A stretch of DNA of 64,000 bases from an uncultured Bacteroides sp. (GCA_947074295.1 CAMTPC010000003.1:1-64000); one strand, 5' to 3'; numbered from the stretch's first letter, positions 17,609 through 27,007 are shown. Numbers and translations: made by a program. Notes: generated from the letters alone by a model not told the origin.

Positions 17609-19120
17609 ATGAAACTAATCTATAAATCACTGCTGTTTACAGCTTTCAGTGCATCGCTGTTATTTAGTTTTTCTTCGTGCAAAGGTGAGCAAGAAGAAAT
17701 GAATGCCACTACATCTATTGCTGCTATTTACCCCACTGTGGTGATGGAAGGCACAACGCTTCAAGTCACCGGATCGGGACTTGACAAAACGCTTCGCGTA
17801 ATCTTTCCGGGAGAGAAAGCTGCTGAATATGTAGAGTCAAAAGGGGAGCAATTGTTATTGGTGAAAGTCCCTGCTGACATAAGCTCGGAAGAGGCTCCAT
17901 TGGTCATTATCACACCAACAGGCGAAGTGGTGAGTCGACAAACGTTACGCAAGGCAGCCCCACGAATCAACTATTTTATTCCTGCCCAAGAAGTGGCAAC
18001 CTATAATGAACTTTCAATCGTTGGCTATGACTTTCTTTTAGCCGAAGCGGTTCGTCTTGATAATGGTGAGAAGCAAATGCTTATCGAAGCGATGGATTTC
18101 CAACGCAAATCGAATACCGAAATAAAGATTAAGCTTCCAGCCGATGCACCTATAGGCAATACGGTAACCATATCAGCACTCTTTGCCCATCAAGTAGAGG
18201 TTGAGCTTGGTGTCATGTCTATCATTAAGGGCGAAGGTGGTGGTCACTGGGTAGAGTCAGAACAAGTCATATATAACGGTGAGCCCAAGAATATTGGTTC
18301 ATGGGACAATCTGATGATTGCTAAGGAAAGTTTTGCTAAGGCAAAAGTGGATGATGTTATTCGAGTATATATAGATGAAGCAGGTGACTCACCACAAGGT
18401 GCACTAAAATCGCCTACAGGCAACTGGGATGGTTTGACAGACGAGCTGGGCTGCTTCGACATCACTCCAAGTGATATCGCTGCTGGTTATTATGATTGTG
18501 CAATAGCAAATCAAGAAGTGGTAGATAAACTGCTGAATCATGGCCTAGTCATTAGTGGGCAGAATTATACTGTAGTAAAAGTCTCTCTGTTTACATCAGT
18601 TTGGATTGAAGATAATACGGATGGTGACTCTACTGACCCTATTACAGAGCATACTATTATTTTGAACGATTTTGAGCAGATAGGCGACCATAACAGTAGC
18701 TGGGATCATAGCTGGACCGATTCTGAAGCGACTGAATTTATTGTTGATGAAAAGGGTAATACCTATATGTATATAGCAAAAGATCTCTCGGGTGATAGCT
18801 GGGTGATTAACTGTAATCACGTAGATAGGGGGGAAGTGAAGAATGTTGAGAACTACGAAATAAAACTTGATATAAAGATTGACGAAGGCGCTACTGGCCT
18901 CTCTTCGGCTACTATGCAGTTTGTAATTGCCGACAACTGGTGTTGGGTAGGTGAAAACTTCTTCCCCGAAACCACAGGAGGTAAATGGATTACTATTCGT
19001 TTCGATGCAGCCAATTGGTTGTCGGGCGACCTCACAATAGGTAATATCACATGTGGCTTGTTTGGTAAAGGCATTCCAGCAGGCATTAGTATAGATAACT
19101 TTAGACTTGATCCCAAATAA
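17609..19120 (+). CDS. TIG-domain surface glycan-binding lipoprotein (SusE/SGBP position)
   Basis: This 503-residue lipoprotein has Cys24 after FSFSS. Residues about 34-115 form an IPT/TIG-like Ig fold (IAAIYPTVVMEGTTLQVTGS), and a second Ig-like unit covers about 118-205. A beta-rich domain with DDVIRVYIDEAG lies at about 230-335, and the C-terminal module at about 347-503 begins ILNDFEQIGDHNSSWDHSW and ends GISIDNFRLDPK. The last two parts resemble those of the next protein. By place (right after SusC/SusD) and build it is a surface glycan-binding protein that holds mannan for the GH26 enzyme and the SusC complexes (inference). Aromatic residues in the C-terminal module could be the sugar-stacking platform. 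Confidence 0.8.
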   Translation: MKLIYKSLLFTAFSASLLFSFSSCKGEQEEMNATTSIAAIYPTVVMEGTTLQVTGSGLDKTLRVIFPGEKAAEYVESKGEQLLLVKVPADISSEEAPLVIITPTGEVVSRQTLRKAAPRINYFIPAQEVATYNELSIVGYDFLLAEAVRLDNGEKQMLIEAMDFQRKSNTEIKIKLPADAPIGNTVTISALFAHQVEVELGVMSIIKGEGGGHWVESEQVIYNGEPKNIGSWDNLMIAKESFAKAKVDDVIRVYIDEAGDSPQGALKSPTGNWDGLTDELGCFDITPSDIAAGYYDCAIANQEVVDKLLNHGLVISGQNYTVVKVSLFTSVWIEDNTDGDSTDPITEHTIILNDFEQIGDHNSSWDHSWTDSEATEFIVDEKGNTYMYIAKDLSGDSWVINCNHVDRGEVKNVENYEIKLDIKIDEGATGLSSATMQFVIADNWCWVGENFFPETTGGKWITIRFDAANWLSGDLTIGNITCGLFGKGIPAGISIDNFRLDPK

Positions 19121-19153
19121 TCTAATTATAATTTTTATTCACACTAACAATTA

Positions 19154-20965
19154 ATGAGTATGAGAAAAACACATTTTTCTACGATGGCTGTAGCAGCAGT
19201 GCTTGCCACCTCTTGTAATGACAACGTTGATATGATGATTCAGAATCATCGAGTGGAAGCCCAAATATCGGCAAGTGTTCTAGGTAGAACTAGGGTACTT
19301 GATACAATATGGGAGGCTAATGACATGATCGGGGTTTTTGTGAAGTCACCTTCGTCAGAAGGCGTGTTTCGCAATGCCAACGTACCCTATTATACTCCTG
19401 ATGCTTCTGGAGGATTCTTGGCCGTTTCAGAGAAAATCTATTTTCCACAGGATGATGAAGCGGTAGATTTTATGGCTTATTACCCCTATAGTAGCGACAA
19501 TGTAAGTGAAGGTAAATATAGCTTTGATCTTGCAGCCAATATTCCTTTGTCTGAAAAGGATTTGATGTATGCCACTGTAGAAGGACACTCACAGCAGGAT
19601 GGCACTGTTCCATTTCAATTCAGTCATATGTTGAGTAAAATAGAGGTGCAGCTGAAAAGCGATAGCAAGGTGTTGTCTGGAGCAGCGATCTCTATTAATA
19701 ATCAGTGTGATTTAGGTGTTTTTGATGTTTTTGACGGATCTGTTGCTGCTTCTAGTCTAGCCACGTTCGACAACGAATTGTTTTTTGAGGAACGCGAAAG
19801 TGCCGGGCAATATCATGTGATAGTAATGCCTACTGATCAAACGCTGGGACGTGATATTATAATAGTAGTCGATGGTAAGACCTATACGACTCCACTTGAT
19901 CCTACTTACACCTATGATTCAGGGCATAAATATAGCTTCACAATAACAATGAAAGGTATTGATAAAGACCCTGAAAATGTTGAAATAGTGATAACGCTGG
20001 ATATTAATGACTGGATAGATGGTCCGGAGGTTTCTTTGGAAGGAAGTGAAAATATTCCAGATGTGACAGGGAAAAAAGAGAATATCCTTATTTCTAGTGC
20101 AGAGGTTTTATCAGACACTCCTTTGTTAGTCGCGGCTGACCAACTAGAAGGTCTTAGTATAGGTGATGTTATTTGCCTTTATTACCAAAAAGATTTAGAT
20201 ACAGAGGCTACGGTTAATATTAATATGCCAACTACTACACGCAGCATCAATTCGCGCAACTATACTTTGACCACAGGAACAACTGCAGGGCGTATTGGTG
20301 TTGCTATAGATGATGCCGAAACATTGGCCTTTTTTGCGGCGGGTATGAGCATTACAGGAGCAGATGTGACTTTGACTTGCCTTTCTATTTACTCTAACAC
20401 ATTGGGCGTAAATACTAGTGAAGATGGAGAACAAACTGATAGTACAGATGCGACCACAGATCCTCTTACTGCGAATACCATTATGCTTATTGATTTCGAA
20501 CCTGGTGATGATCACGGTGCTAGTTGGGATAAGAGTTGGACTCTTGATACTGCTACTGTGCCAGAAGAAGAGGATGGCAATACCTATATGCGTTTGGTGG
20601 AATCCATTGCTGATGGATGGATTTTCAATTGCAATCATCAGACTATTCAAACGGTACATGGCATCGAGAATTATATGGTCAAATTTGACGTTCGTATTGA
20701 TGCAGGTGTGACAGGCGCATCGGCTGCAGGAGGTCAATACGTCATTGCTGACAAGTGGTTGTGGGTAGGTGTTGGTTTTCTGCCTGAAACTACTAATGGC
20801 AAATGGATTACTGTGTCGCATAGAATATCAGAACTCAATGCAGACCTTATAGGCGATTTAAACTTTGTAGATGAGGAAAATGCAGTGCGTGGTAATGGTA
20901 TTAGTGCTACAAATGTACCTGCCGGTATCAGTTTTGACAATTTACGTCTCGAACCTATCGAATAA
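19154..20965 (+). CDS. Fimbrillin-like domain fused to surface glycan-binding C-terminus, lipoprotein
   Basis: This 603-residue lipoprotein has Cys21 after VLATS (Cys19 if the nearby Met3 is the start). The N-terminal part (about 30-270) reads as a fimbrillin family (Mfa-like) domain: a WEANDMIGVFV segment, YFPQDDEAVDFMAYYPY, and FQFSHMLSKIEVQLKS. After ITLDINDWIDG it changes to a beta-rich region (about 297-425, GDVICLYYQKDL to TLTCLSIYS) and a C-terminal module (about 441-603, DFEPGDDHGASWDKSW to GISFDNLRLEP). Both resemble the matching regions of the preceding lipoprotein. It therefore looks like a glycan-binding protein whose stalk is a fimbrillin-type domain in place of TIG repeats. Binding mannan is inference from context. 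Confidence 0.75.
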   Translation: MSMRKTHFSTMAVAAVLATSCNDNVDMMIQNHRVEAQISASVLGRTRVLDTIWEANDMIGVFVKSPSSEGVFRNANVPYYTPDASGGFLAVSEKIYFPQDDEAVDFMAYYPYSSDNVSEGKYSFDLAANIPLSEKDLMYATVEGHSQQDGTVPFQFSHMLSKIEVQLKSDSKVLSGAAISINNQCDLGVFDVFDGSVAASSLATFDNELFFEERESAGQYHVIVMPTDQTLGRDIIIVVDGKTYTTPLDPTYTYDSGHKYSFTITMKGIDKDPENVEIVITLDINDWIDGPEVSLEGSENIPDVTGKKENILISSAEVLSDTPLLVAADQLEGLSIGDVICLYYQKDLDTEATVNINMPTTTRSINSRNYTLTTGTTAGRIGVAIDDAETLAFFAAGMSITGADVTLTCLSIYSNTLGVNTSEDGEQTDSTDATTDPLTANTIMLIDFEPGDDHGASWDKSWTLDTATVPEEEDGNTYMRLVESIADGWIFNCNHQTIQTVHGIENYMVKFDVRIDAGVTGASAAGGQYVIADKWLWVGVGFLPETTNGKWITVSHRISELNADLIGDLNFVDEENAVRGNGISATNVPAGISFDNLRLEPIE

Positions 20966-20973
20966 AAAGGTTA

Positions 20974-21008
20974 CGTATTGCTGACTTGTTTGGGAGGCCA
21001 GCAATACG
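20974..21008 (+). other. Intra-operon hairpin between binding proteins and GH26
   Basis: CGTATTGCTG (20974-20983) pairs perfectly with CAGCAATACG (20999-21008) over a 15-base loop. No T-run follows, so it is not a classic terminator. It may stabilise the upstream message or reduce read-through into the enzyme genes. Confidence 0.6.
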
Positions 21009-21071
21009 AAATCCAACAAGCTATATTATATTTCATGTAAGGACATCACTCCTTCGACTACTTTTATATTT

Positions 21072-22406
21072 ATGAAGAATCTATTTTTTTCTTTTTCACT
21101 GCTATTGAGCTTGCTTTTATTGGTTTCTTGTAAGGAGACTGACGAGATAACTATAACGGGGCAACCCATGCGTCTACAATCTATGTCTCCCGCTGTTGAT
21201 AGTCAACTCTATCCCGGTAACATCATTGTCTCATTTGAGTTTGACCAACCTATTTGGCTCTCAGACAAGTCTAAGATTACTGTGAATGGTACTTCTACTA
21301 TTTCGGTAGCTGCAGTAGGCAGTAAAGTGCTTGTCAATGTCGACGCAAGAGCTGGTCAATCATACCGCGTCATGCTTGCTAAGGAAAGTTTGCAGACTTT
21401 AGGGGGCATGGTATCAAGCGAAGACTATGTATTGACTTTTGAGGTGAGTGCAGCAATGGATAAGTCACCCGAAGCTGTGAATCTGATGAACTTCATGGAA
21501 GAAAACTTCGGAAAAAAAATGATATCGGGAGTTATGGCTAATGATTCATGGAATATAAATGGTGCTATATGGGTGTATCAGCAGACGGGTAAATGGCCTG
21601 CCATGAATGGCTTCGATTATATGCATTTACCCAACTCTGCTCCTGGTAGCTGGATTGACTATTCGGACATTGCGGTGGTGCAAGAGTGGTGGAACAACAA
21701 TGGACTGGTGACAGGTATGTGGCACTGGGAGGTTCCGCTATACGAAGGTAGCTCCGATTATAATAGTAACCCCGATAAAACCAATTTTGATATAACCAAG
21801 GCTGTAACACCTGGTACGTATGAGTATGGAGTGGTGATGGCAGATATGAATAAAGTGGCCGACTATCTTTTGCTGTTGAAGCAAGCTAACATTCCTGTGC
21901 TATGGAGACCACTGCACGAAGCGGCGGGAGGATGGTTCTGGTGGGGAGCAAAAGATGCTGAATCTTGTAAAACTCTGTGGCGTATGATGTTCGATCTATT
22001 TAAAGAGAAAGGACTGAACAACTTGATTTGGGTGTGGACCTACGAGCCCGTTGGTGGAAACGATTGGTATCCGGGCGATGCCTATGTAGATGCAGTAGGT
22101 AGAGATAATTATAAGACCTATACGGAATCTATATTTGTAGATGAGTACGAGTTGATGAAGCGCTTATATCCCACGAAGCTCATTGCTCTGAGCGAGTGTG
22201 GTAGCGTATCGGATATAGGTGCGCAGTGGAATGCAGGTGCTTTGTGGTCATGGTTCATGACTTGGTATGATTATGACCGTACTTCCGATCCATCATCGGC
22301 GGAATTTCAGAAACCCGACCATATGCATGCCGATCAGTCATGGTGGATGCAAGCATTTAGCCATCCAGATGTAATTTCTAGAGAAGATATGCCGTCATTA
22401 AAATAA
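21072..22406 (+). CDS. GH26 endo-beta-1,4-mannanase, surface lipoprotein
   Basis: This 444-residue enzyme has a lipobox ending at Cys20 (LLVSC), so it is likely displayed on the cell surface or anchored in the outer membrane. Residues about 30-130 form an Ig-like beta-sandwich (PAVDSQLYPGNIIVSFEFDQPI), followed by the GH26 barrel from about residue 145. The acid/base is Glu283 in WRPLHEAAGGWFWWG and the nucleophile is Glu375 in LIALSECGSV, both in family-typical settings. Other GH26 markers are GLVTGMWHWEVP and NNLIWVWTYEP. It should cleave internal beta-1,4-mannosidic bonds in mannan or glucomannan, giving oligosaccharides for the two SusC/SusD pairs. Other GH26 activities are known (xylanase, lichenase), so substrate is inferred. 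Confidence 0.9.
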   Translation: MKNLFFSFSLLLSLLLLVSCKETDEITITGQPMRLQSMSPAVDSQLYPGNIIVSFEFDQPIWLSDKSKITVNGTSTISVAAVGSKVLVNVDARAGQSYRVMLAKESLQTLGGMVSSEDYVLTFEVSAAMDKSPEAVNLMNFMEENFGKKMISGVMANDSWNINGAIWVYQQTGKWPAMNGFDYMHLPNSAPGSWIDYSDIAVVQEWWNNNGLVTGMWHWEVPLYEGSSDYNSNPDKTNFDITKAVTPGTYEYGVVMADMNKVADYLLLLKQANIPVLWRPLHEAAGGWFWWGAKDAESCKTLWRMMFDLFKEKGLNNLIWVWTYEPVGGNDWYPGDAYVDAVGRDNYKTYTESIFVDEYELMKRLYPTKLIALSECGSVSDIGAQWNAGALWSWFMTWYDYDRTSDPSSAEFQKPDHMHADQSWWMQAFSHPDVISREDMPSLK

Positions 22407-22496
22407 TCTTTTGTATTATTGCAAAAAGTGTTGATTGCCGAATGAGAGTTGATTGTGATTCTTGTTCGGCTTTCATTTTAAATCTATTTAGCTGCT

Positions 22497-25343
22497 ATGA
22501 AAAACGTTATTTATCTACTCTTTTTCTGGGTGATTGGGAGCTCTTTCTCTATATCTGCCCAATCTGCTCAATACCGAAACACTATTGACCTCAGTGGTGA
22601 ATGGCAATTTGCTTTGGATTCTATGAATCAAGGAGTTTTGCAAGATTATCCTAATCATTTTTTGGATGATAAAGTGCTGCTGCCAGGAACAACCGACACC
22701 AACCGTAAAGGCAAGCCCAATACGAATAGAAATGAAACTACACAACTTTCGCGTTATTATACATACGTCGGACCAGCCTGGTATAGCAAGGAGGTGACTA
22801 TTCCCAAAGATTGGAAAAACAGGAAAATCTCTCTTTTCTTGGAGCGCACACGCCCATCTACGCTATGGGTGGATGGCGTTTTAATCGATAGTTGTGCCTA
22901 TCTTTCATCTCCACATCAGTATGATTTAAGTGAAGTACTCACGCCAGGCAAGCACCGCTTGACGCTTCGAGTGGATAATGGGGAAAGCATTCCGTCGCAG
23001 ATACGGAGTAGTTCGCACGCCTGTACAGAATCCACACAAACCAACTGGAATGGTATTATCGGAAGACTAGAACTGCAAGCCACCAATTCGCTTTCTATCG
23101 AGGCTATTCGGCTTTACCCGATGGTGGAAGATCGTGCTGTGAAGGCTGTTATCACACTATCGCAAGAGCAGAAACTGAAAGGAAAGAGGTTGAGGCTTCA
23201 GGCCTCTGCTTTTAACACAGAGCAAATGCATGATGTAGAGCCTTTAGAAATCTCTCTTCAGAATGGACAACGTATTTATGAGGTAGTCTATCCTTTAACA
23301 GACTCCATAAAACTGTGGAGTGAATATGACCCTGCACTCTACCGCTTGACAGCTACAATCCCAGGTATAGATGAGGTAAGCGAAATCTTTGGTATGCGCC
23401 ATTTTAGTGTCATCGATAAACAGTTTGCCATCAATGGGCAAACTACCTTCCTGCGTGGTAAGCACGATGCTTGTGTGTTTCCACTTACTGGACATACCGC
23501 TATGGACAAAGACGAGTGGCGACGCTATTTTCGCATCTGTAAAGAATATGGATTGAATCATTGCCGCTTTCATTCTTGGTGTCCACCCAAGGCTTGTTTT
23601 GAGGCAGCTGACTTAGAAGGCATCTATTTACAGCCCGAATTGCCTATATGGGGCGCATTCAGCAAGGATACGCCCGAATTGATGGACTTCCTAAAAGCCG
23701 ATGGAGAACAATTGCTGAAGTCCTACAGTAATCACCCCTCTTTTGTGATGTTTGCCTTGGGCAATGAACTCTGGGGAGAAAAAGCATTGTTGGCTGAGTT
23801 TGTCGATCACTTTCGTGCTGTAGAGCCGCGGCATCATTATGCTTATGGATCTAATATCTATCTAGGGTGGGAGGGACATCTCCCTGGCGAAGATTTTTTG
23901 GTGACTTGTCGTGTAGGTGGTGGCGAAGGATATAGCACCCATGCACGCGCCTCTTTCTCGTTTGCCGATGCCGAAGAAGGTGGCTACCTCAATAATACTT
24001 ATCCCAATACCAAGATGAACTTTGACAACGCATTGGTGCACTCCCCAGTCCCCGTGATAGGACACGAAACGGGGCAGTTCCAGATTTATCCCAACTATAA
24101 GGAGATGGACAAGTATACAGGTGTATTGGCGCCTTGGAATTTTGAGGAGTTTCAGCGTAGACTGCACGAGAAAGGTATGGGTGGCCAGGCTGAAGATTTC
24201 TTAAAAGCGTCGGGTGCATGGTCCGTGGAGCTATATCGTGCTGATATTGAGATGAACCTTCGCACTGCTAAGATGGCGGGATTCCAACTCCTCGATTTAC
24301 AAGACTACCCTGGACAAGGCTCGGCCTATGTGGGAGTGCTCGATGCTTTTATGGATAGTAAAGACTTGATAGGACCTCAGGAATGGCGCCAGTTTTGTTC
24401 GGCTGTGGTACCACTGCTTACGATGTCGCGCTACTGCTGGAGCAGTAGAGATACGCTGCGTGTTGATGTGCAGTTGGCAAACTATGGTAATCAGTTTTTG
24501 GCGGGTAAGTTCATGAGATGGGCATTGCAAATAGATGATCGAACACTGAATGCAGGAGAACTAGTGATACCCAGCGGGCGCGGCTTGCTAGGTGTTGGCA
24601 CTTTAGAACTGCCTTTGAGTGATGTCGAAGGAGCAACAAAAGCTATATTGACCCTGCAAGTCGAGGACACTGAATATACGAATAGTTATCCGCTCTGGAT
24701 CTATCCCGAACAGATACAACCGCTATGGGGAGATGTTTACTTATCTTCCGAACTAGACGAAAAGACAATGGGTGCATTGGCTGCTGGCGGCCGCGTATTG
24801 TTAATCCCTCAAGCTGATAGTTGCAGGGATGTGACAATGGGGGCGCTCTTCCAAACTGACTATTGGAATTACCGAATGTTCAAGACGATATGCCAGAATG
24901 CCAACAAACCTGTCTCTCCTGGCACATTGGGTTTGTTGACTGATCCTCAGCATCCGATATTTGCGTCCTTCCCGACAGAATCTCACACCAACTGGCAATG
25001 GTATCCTTTATTGAAAGTCAGTTATCCGTTGATATTAGATGAGCTCTCAAATCAATATCTTCCTATCGTACAAATCATCGACAATGTGGAGCGCAATCAT
25101 AAACTCGGTCTGATCTTCGAATTCAACATAGCTGGTGGTCGGTTGTTGGTTTGCATGGCCGATCTTTTACAAACTACAAATACTCCTGAGGGAAAGCAGT
25201 TGCTGTGCAGCCTTTTAGATTATATGAATTCCGCTGCATTTCATCCAACCTGCAATATGGATAAAGATCAACTAGAACATCTCTTTTTACCTGCCGTTCG
25301 GCAAGAAGAGATAAAGACTTTACACAACATTTCTTACGACTGA
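22497..25343 (+). CDS. GH2 family exo-glycosidase, probable beta-mannosidase
   Basis: This is a 948-residue periplasmic enzyme with signal peptide MKNVIYLLFFWVIGSSFSISAQ and no lipobox. It has a GH2 jelly-roll (about 25-200, IDLSGEWQFALD and SLFLERTRPSTLWVDG), an Ig-like domain (about 200-305), and a catalytic barrel (about 310-590) with acid/base Glu424 in FALGNELWG and nucleophile Glu524 in VIGHETGQ. A long C-terminal beta region (about 600-948) ends the protein. GH2 includes beta-galactosidases, beta-mannosidases and beta-glucuronidases. Beta-mannosidase is inferred from the GH26 partner. It would trim oligosaccharides after import. It is the last gene of the locus, 90 bases after GH26. 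Confidence 0.85.
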   Translation: MKNVIYLLFFWVIGSSFSISAQSAQYRNTIDLSGEWQFALDSMNQGVLQDYPNHFLDDKVLLPGTTDTNRKGKPNTNRNETTQLSRYYTYVGPAWYSKEVTIPKDWKNRKISLFLERTRPSTLWVDGVLIDSCAYLSSPHQYDLSEVLTPGKHRLTLRVDNGESIPSQIRSSSHACTESTQTNWNGIIGRLELQATNSLSIEAIRLYPMVEDRAVKAVITLSQEQKLKGKRLRLQASAFNTEQMHDVEPLEISLQNGQRIYEVVYPLTDSIKLWSEYDPALYRLTATIPGIDEVSEIFGMRHFSVIDKQFAINGQTTFLRGKHDACVFPLTGHTAMDKDEWRRYFRICKEYGLNHCRFHSWCPPKACFEAADLEGIYLQPELPIWGAFSKDTPELMDFLKADGEQLLKSYSNHPSFVMFALGNELWGEKALLAEFVDHFRAVEPRHHYAYGSNIYLGWEGHLPGEDFLVTCRVGGGEGYSTHARASFSFADAEEGGYLNNTYPNTKMNFDNALVHSPVPVIGHETGQFQIYPNYKEMDKYTGVLAPWNFEEFQRRLHEKGMGGQAEDFLKASGAWSVELYRADIEMNLRTAKMAGFQLLDLQDYPGQGSAYVGVLDAFMDSKDLIGPQEWRQFCSAVVPLLTMSRYCWSSRDTLRVDVQLANYGNQFLAGKFMRWALQIDDRTLNAGELVIPSGRGLLGVGTLELPLSDVEGATKAILTLQVEDTEYTNSYPLWIYPEQIQPLWGDVYLSSELDEKTMGALAAGGRVLLIPQADSCRDVTMGALFQTDYWNYRMFKTICQNANKPVSPGTLGLLTDPQHPIFASFPTESHTNWQWYPLLKVSYPLILDELSNQYLPIVQIIDNVERNHKLGLIFEFNIAGGRLLVCMADLLQTTNTPEGKQLLCSLLDYMNSAAFHPTCNMDKDQLEHLFLPAVRQEEIKTLHNISYD

Positions 25344-25358
25344 GAACTAGCTTTGTAG

Positions 25359-25410
25359 ACCGTGGTGAGCAGCGCTACTTGTCCGGGTACATGGTGCTAT
25401 TCACCACGGT
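25359..25410 (+). other. Structured element after the mannan locus
   Basis: ACCGTGGTGA (25359-25368) pairs perfectly with TCACCACGGT (25401-25410) around a 32-base, partly self-complementary interior. No T-run follows. It lies 15 bases after the GH2 stop and probably protects or ends the operon message. Confidence 0.55.
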
Positions 25411-25593
25411 GCGTAAGGCTGTATACTAAAGTGCGTGGCCGCTCTAAGTAACTGTGAGCTGTATGGAGGCTATTTTTGATAGTTTATAGGACATTTATGG
25501 CAAATCGCTTAAATATCGACATATATGCCTATATTTTAGTTTATCTTAGTGAAATACATACTTCAAAATGCTTTAAGTTGATACAAAAATCAA

Positions 25594-25601
25594 TATCTTT
25601 G
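25594..25601 (+). promoter_or_regulatory. Candidate -7 box for purB
   Basis: TATCTTTG matches TAnnTTTG and is 26 bases upstream of the purB ATG. The -33 region is poorly defined. Confidence 0.45.
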
Positions 25602-25626
25602 CGACTGATAATTATCTATATTACAT

Positions 25627-26973
25627 ATGAAACTTGATTTATTGACGGCCATATCTCCTATTGATGGTCGCTACAGAGGTAAAACAGAGGCTTTGGCAGC
25701 CTATTTCTCTGAATTCGCACTCATAAAATATCGCGTACAAGTAGAAATAGAGTATTTTATCGCATTGTGTGAACTTCCACTACCGCAGCTTGCAAATATT
25801 GACCATTCATTATTTGAGAAGCTACGTTCTATATATGCCAATTTTTCGGAAAATGATGCCCAACGCATCAAGGATATCGAAGGTGTGACCAATCATGACG
25901 TGAAAGCGGTTGAATACTTCATTAAAGAAGAATTCGATAAAATCGGCGGATTGGATGATTACAAAGAGTTTATCCACTTCGGTCTGACTTCTCAGGATAT
26001 CAACAATACTTCTATCCCGCTATCGGTAAAAGAAGCATTGGAACAGGTGTATTATCCATTGTTGGAAGAGCTGATCGCTCAGCTGAAAACTTATGCTGAC
26101 GACTGGGCTGAAATACCTATGTTGGCAAAGACACATGGACAACCTGCATCCCCAACCCGTCTGGGTAAGGAGATCATGGTGTTTGTATATCGTTTGCAGT
26201 GTCAACTAGATAACTTGCGACTATGCAAACTTACAGCCAAATTTGGTGGCGCTACGGGTAACTTTAATGCACATCATGTGGCATATCCACAGTATGACTG
26301 GAAACAATTTGGTAATGCTTTTGTTGAGAATAAACTAGGCTTGGTGCGCGAGACCTATACTACGCAGATTTCAAATTACGATACACTCTCGGCGGTGTTT
26401 GATGCGATGAAACGTATCAATACCATCATGATAGATATGAACCGTGACTTTTGGCAGTATATCTCTATGGAATACTTCAAGCAAAAGATCAAAGCGGGCG
26501 AGGTGGGATCGAGTGCAATGCCGCACAAGGTGAACCCTATCGATTTTGAAAATGCGGAAGGTAATCTAGGTATTGCCAGCGCTATCTTGGAGCATTTGGC
26601 TGTGAAATTGCCCATCTCGCGTTTGCAGCGCGACTTGACCGACTCGACGGTACTCCGCAACGTAGGTGTGCCTTTCGGACATATCGTGATTGCCATGCAA
26701 AGCTCATTGAAAGGTCTGCGTAAGCTGCTGATAAACGAAGCGGCAATTGCTGGCGACTTGGATGATTGCTGGAGTGTGGTGGCTGAGGCTATCCAGACTA
26801 TTCTGCGTCGCGAAGCTTATCCAAAACCCTATGAAGCGTTGAAGGCTTTGACACGTACCAATAAGGCTATCACTGAAGCGTCGATAAAAGAATTTATTGA
26901 AGAGCTGAACGTGAGTGAAGAAGTGAAACAAGAACTAAGACTGATTACACCGCACAACTATACCGGGGTGTAA
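25627..26973 (+). CDS. purB: Adenylosuccinate lyase
   Basis: This 448-residue fumarase/aspartase-superfamily enzyme catalyses two fumarate-releasing steps of purine synthesis: SAICAR to AICAR, and adenylosuccinate to AMP. The N-terminal LTAISPIDGRYRG motif and the lyase signature GSSAMPHKVNPIDFENAEGN (about 295-315) are both intact. The TSQDINNTS substrate-binding segment lies near residue 122, and KTHGQPASPTRLGKE carries the catalytic histidine region (about 168-182). Length fits the E. coli-type PurB. It stands alone with its own promoter between the mannan locus and the pseudouridine synthase gene, and is a core gene unrelated to glycan use. Confidence 0.96.
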   Translation: MKLDLLTAISPIDGRYRGKTEALAAYFSEFALIKYRVQVEIEYFIALCELPLPQLANIDHSLFEKLRSIYANFSENDAQRIKDIEGVTNHDVKAVEYFIKEEFDKIGGLDDYKEFIHFGLTSQDINNTSIPLSVKEALEQVYYPLLEELIAQLKTYADDWAEIPMLAKTHGQPASPTRLGKEIMVFVYRLQCQLDNLRLCKLTAKFGGATGNFNAHHVAYPQYDWKQFGNAFVENKLGLVRETYTTQISNYDTLSAVFDAMKRINTIMIDMNRDFWQYISMEYFKQKIKAGEVGSSAMPHKVNPIDFENAEGNLGIASAILEHLAVKLPISRLQRDLTDSTVLRNVGVPFGHIVIAMQSSLKGLRKLLINEAAIAGDLDDCWSVVAEAIQTILRREAYPKPYEALKALTRTNKAITEASIKEFIEELNVSEEVKQELRLITPHNYTGV

Positions 26974-27007
26974 ATCCTGCTTGGATAAGAGGAAACATAT
27001 TTAAAAA

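Noticed and set aside
20195-20821. 208-codon minus-strand open frame inside the fimbrillin-like lipoprotein gene
   Set aside because: The plus-strand frame has a lipobox, domain order and operon context. The antisense product is Cys/His/Ser-rich without any pattern.
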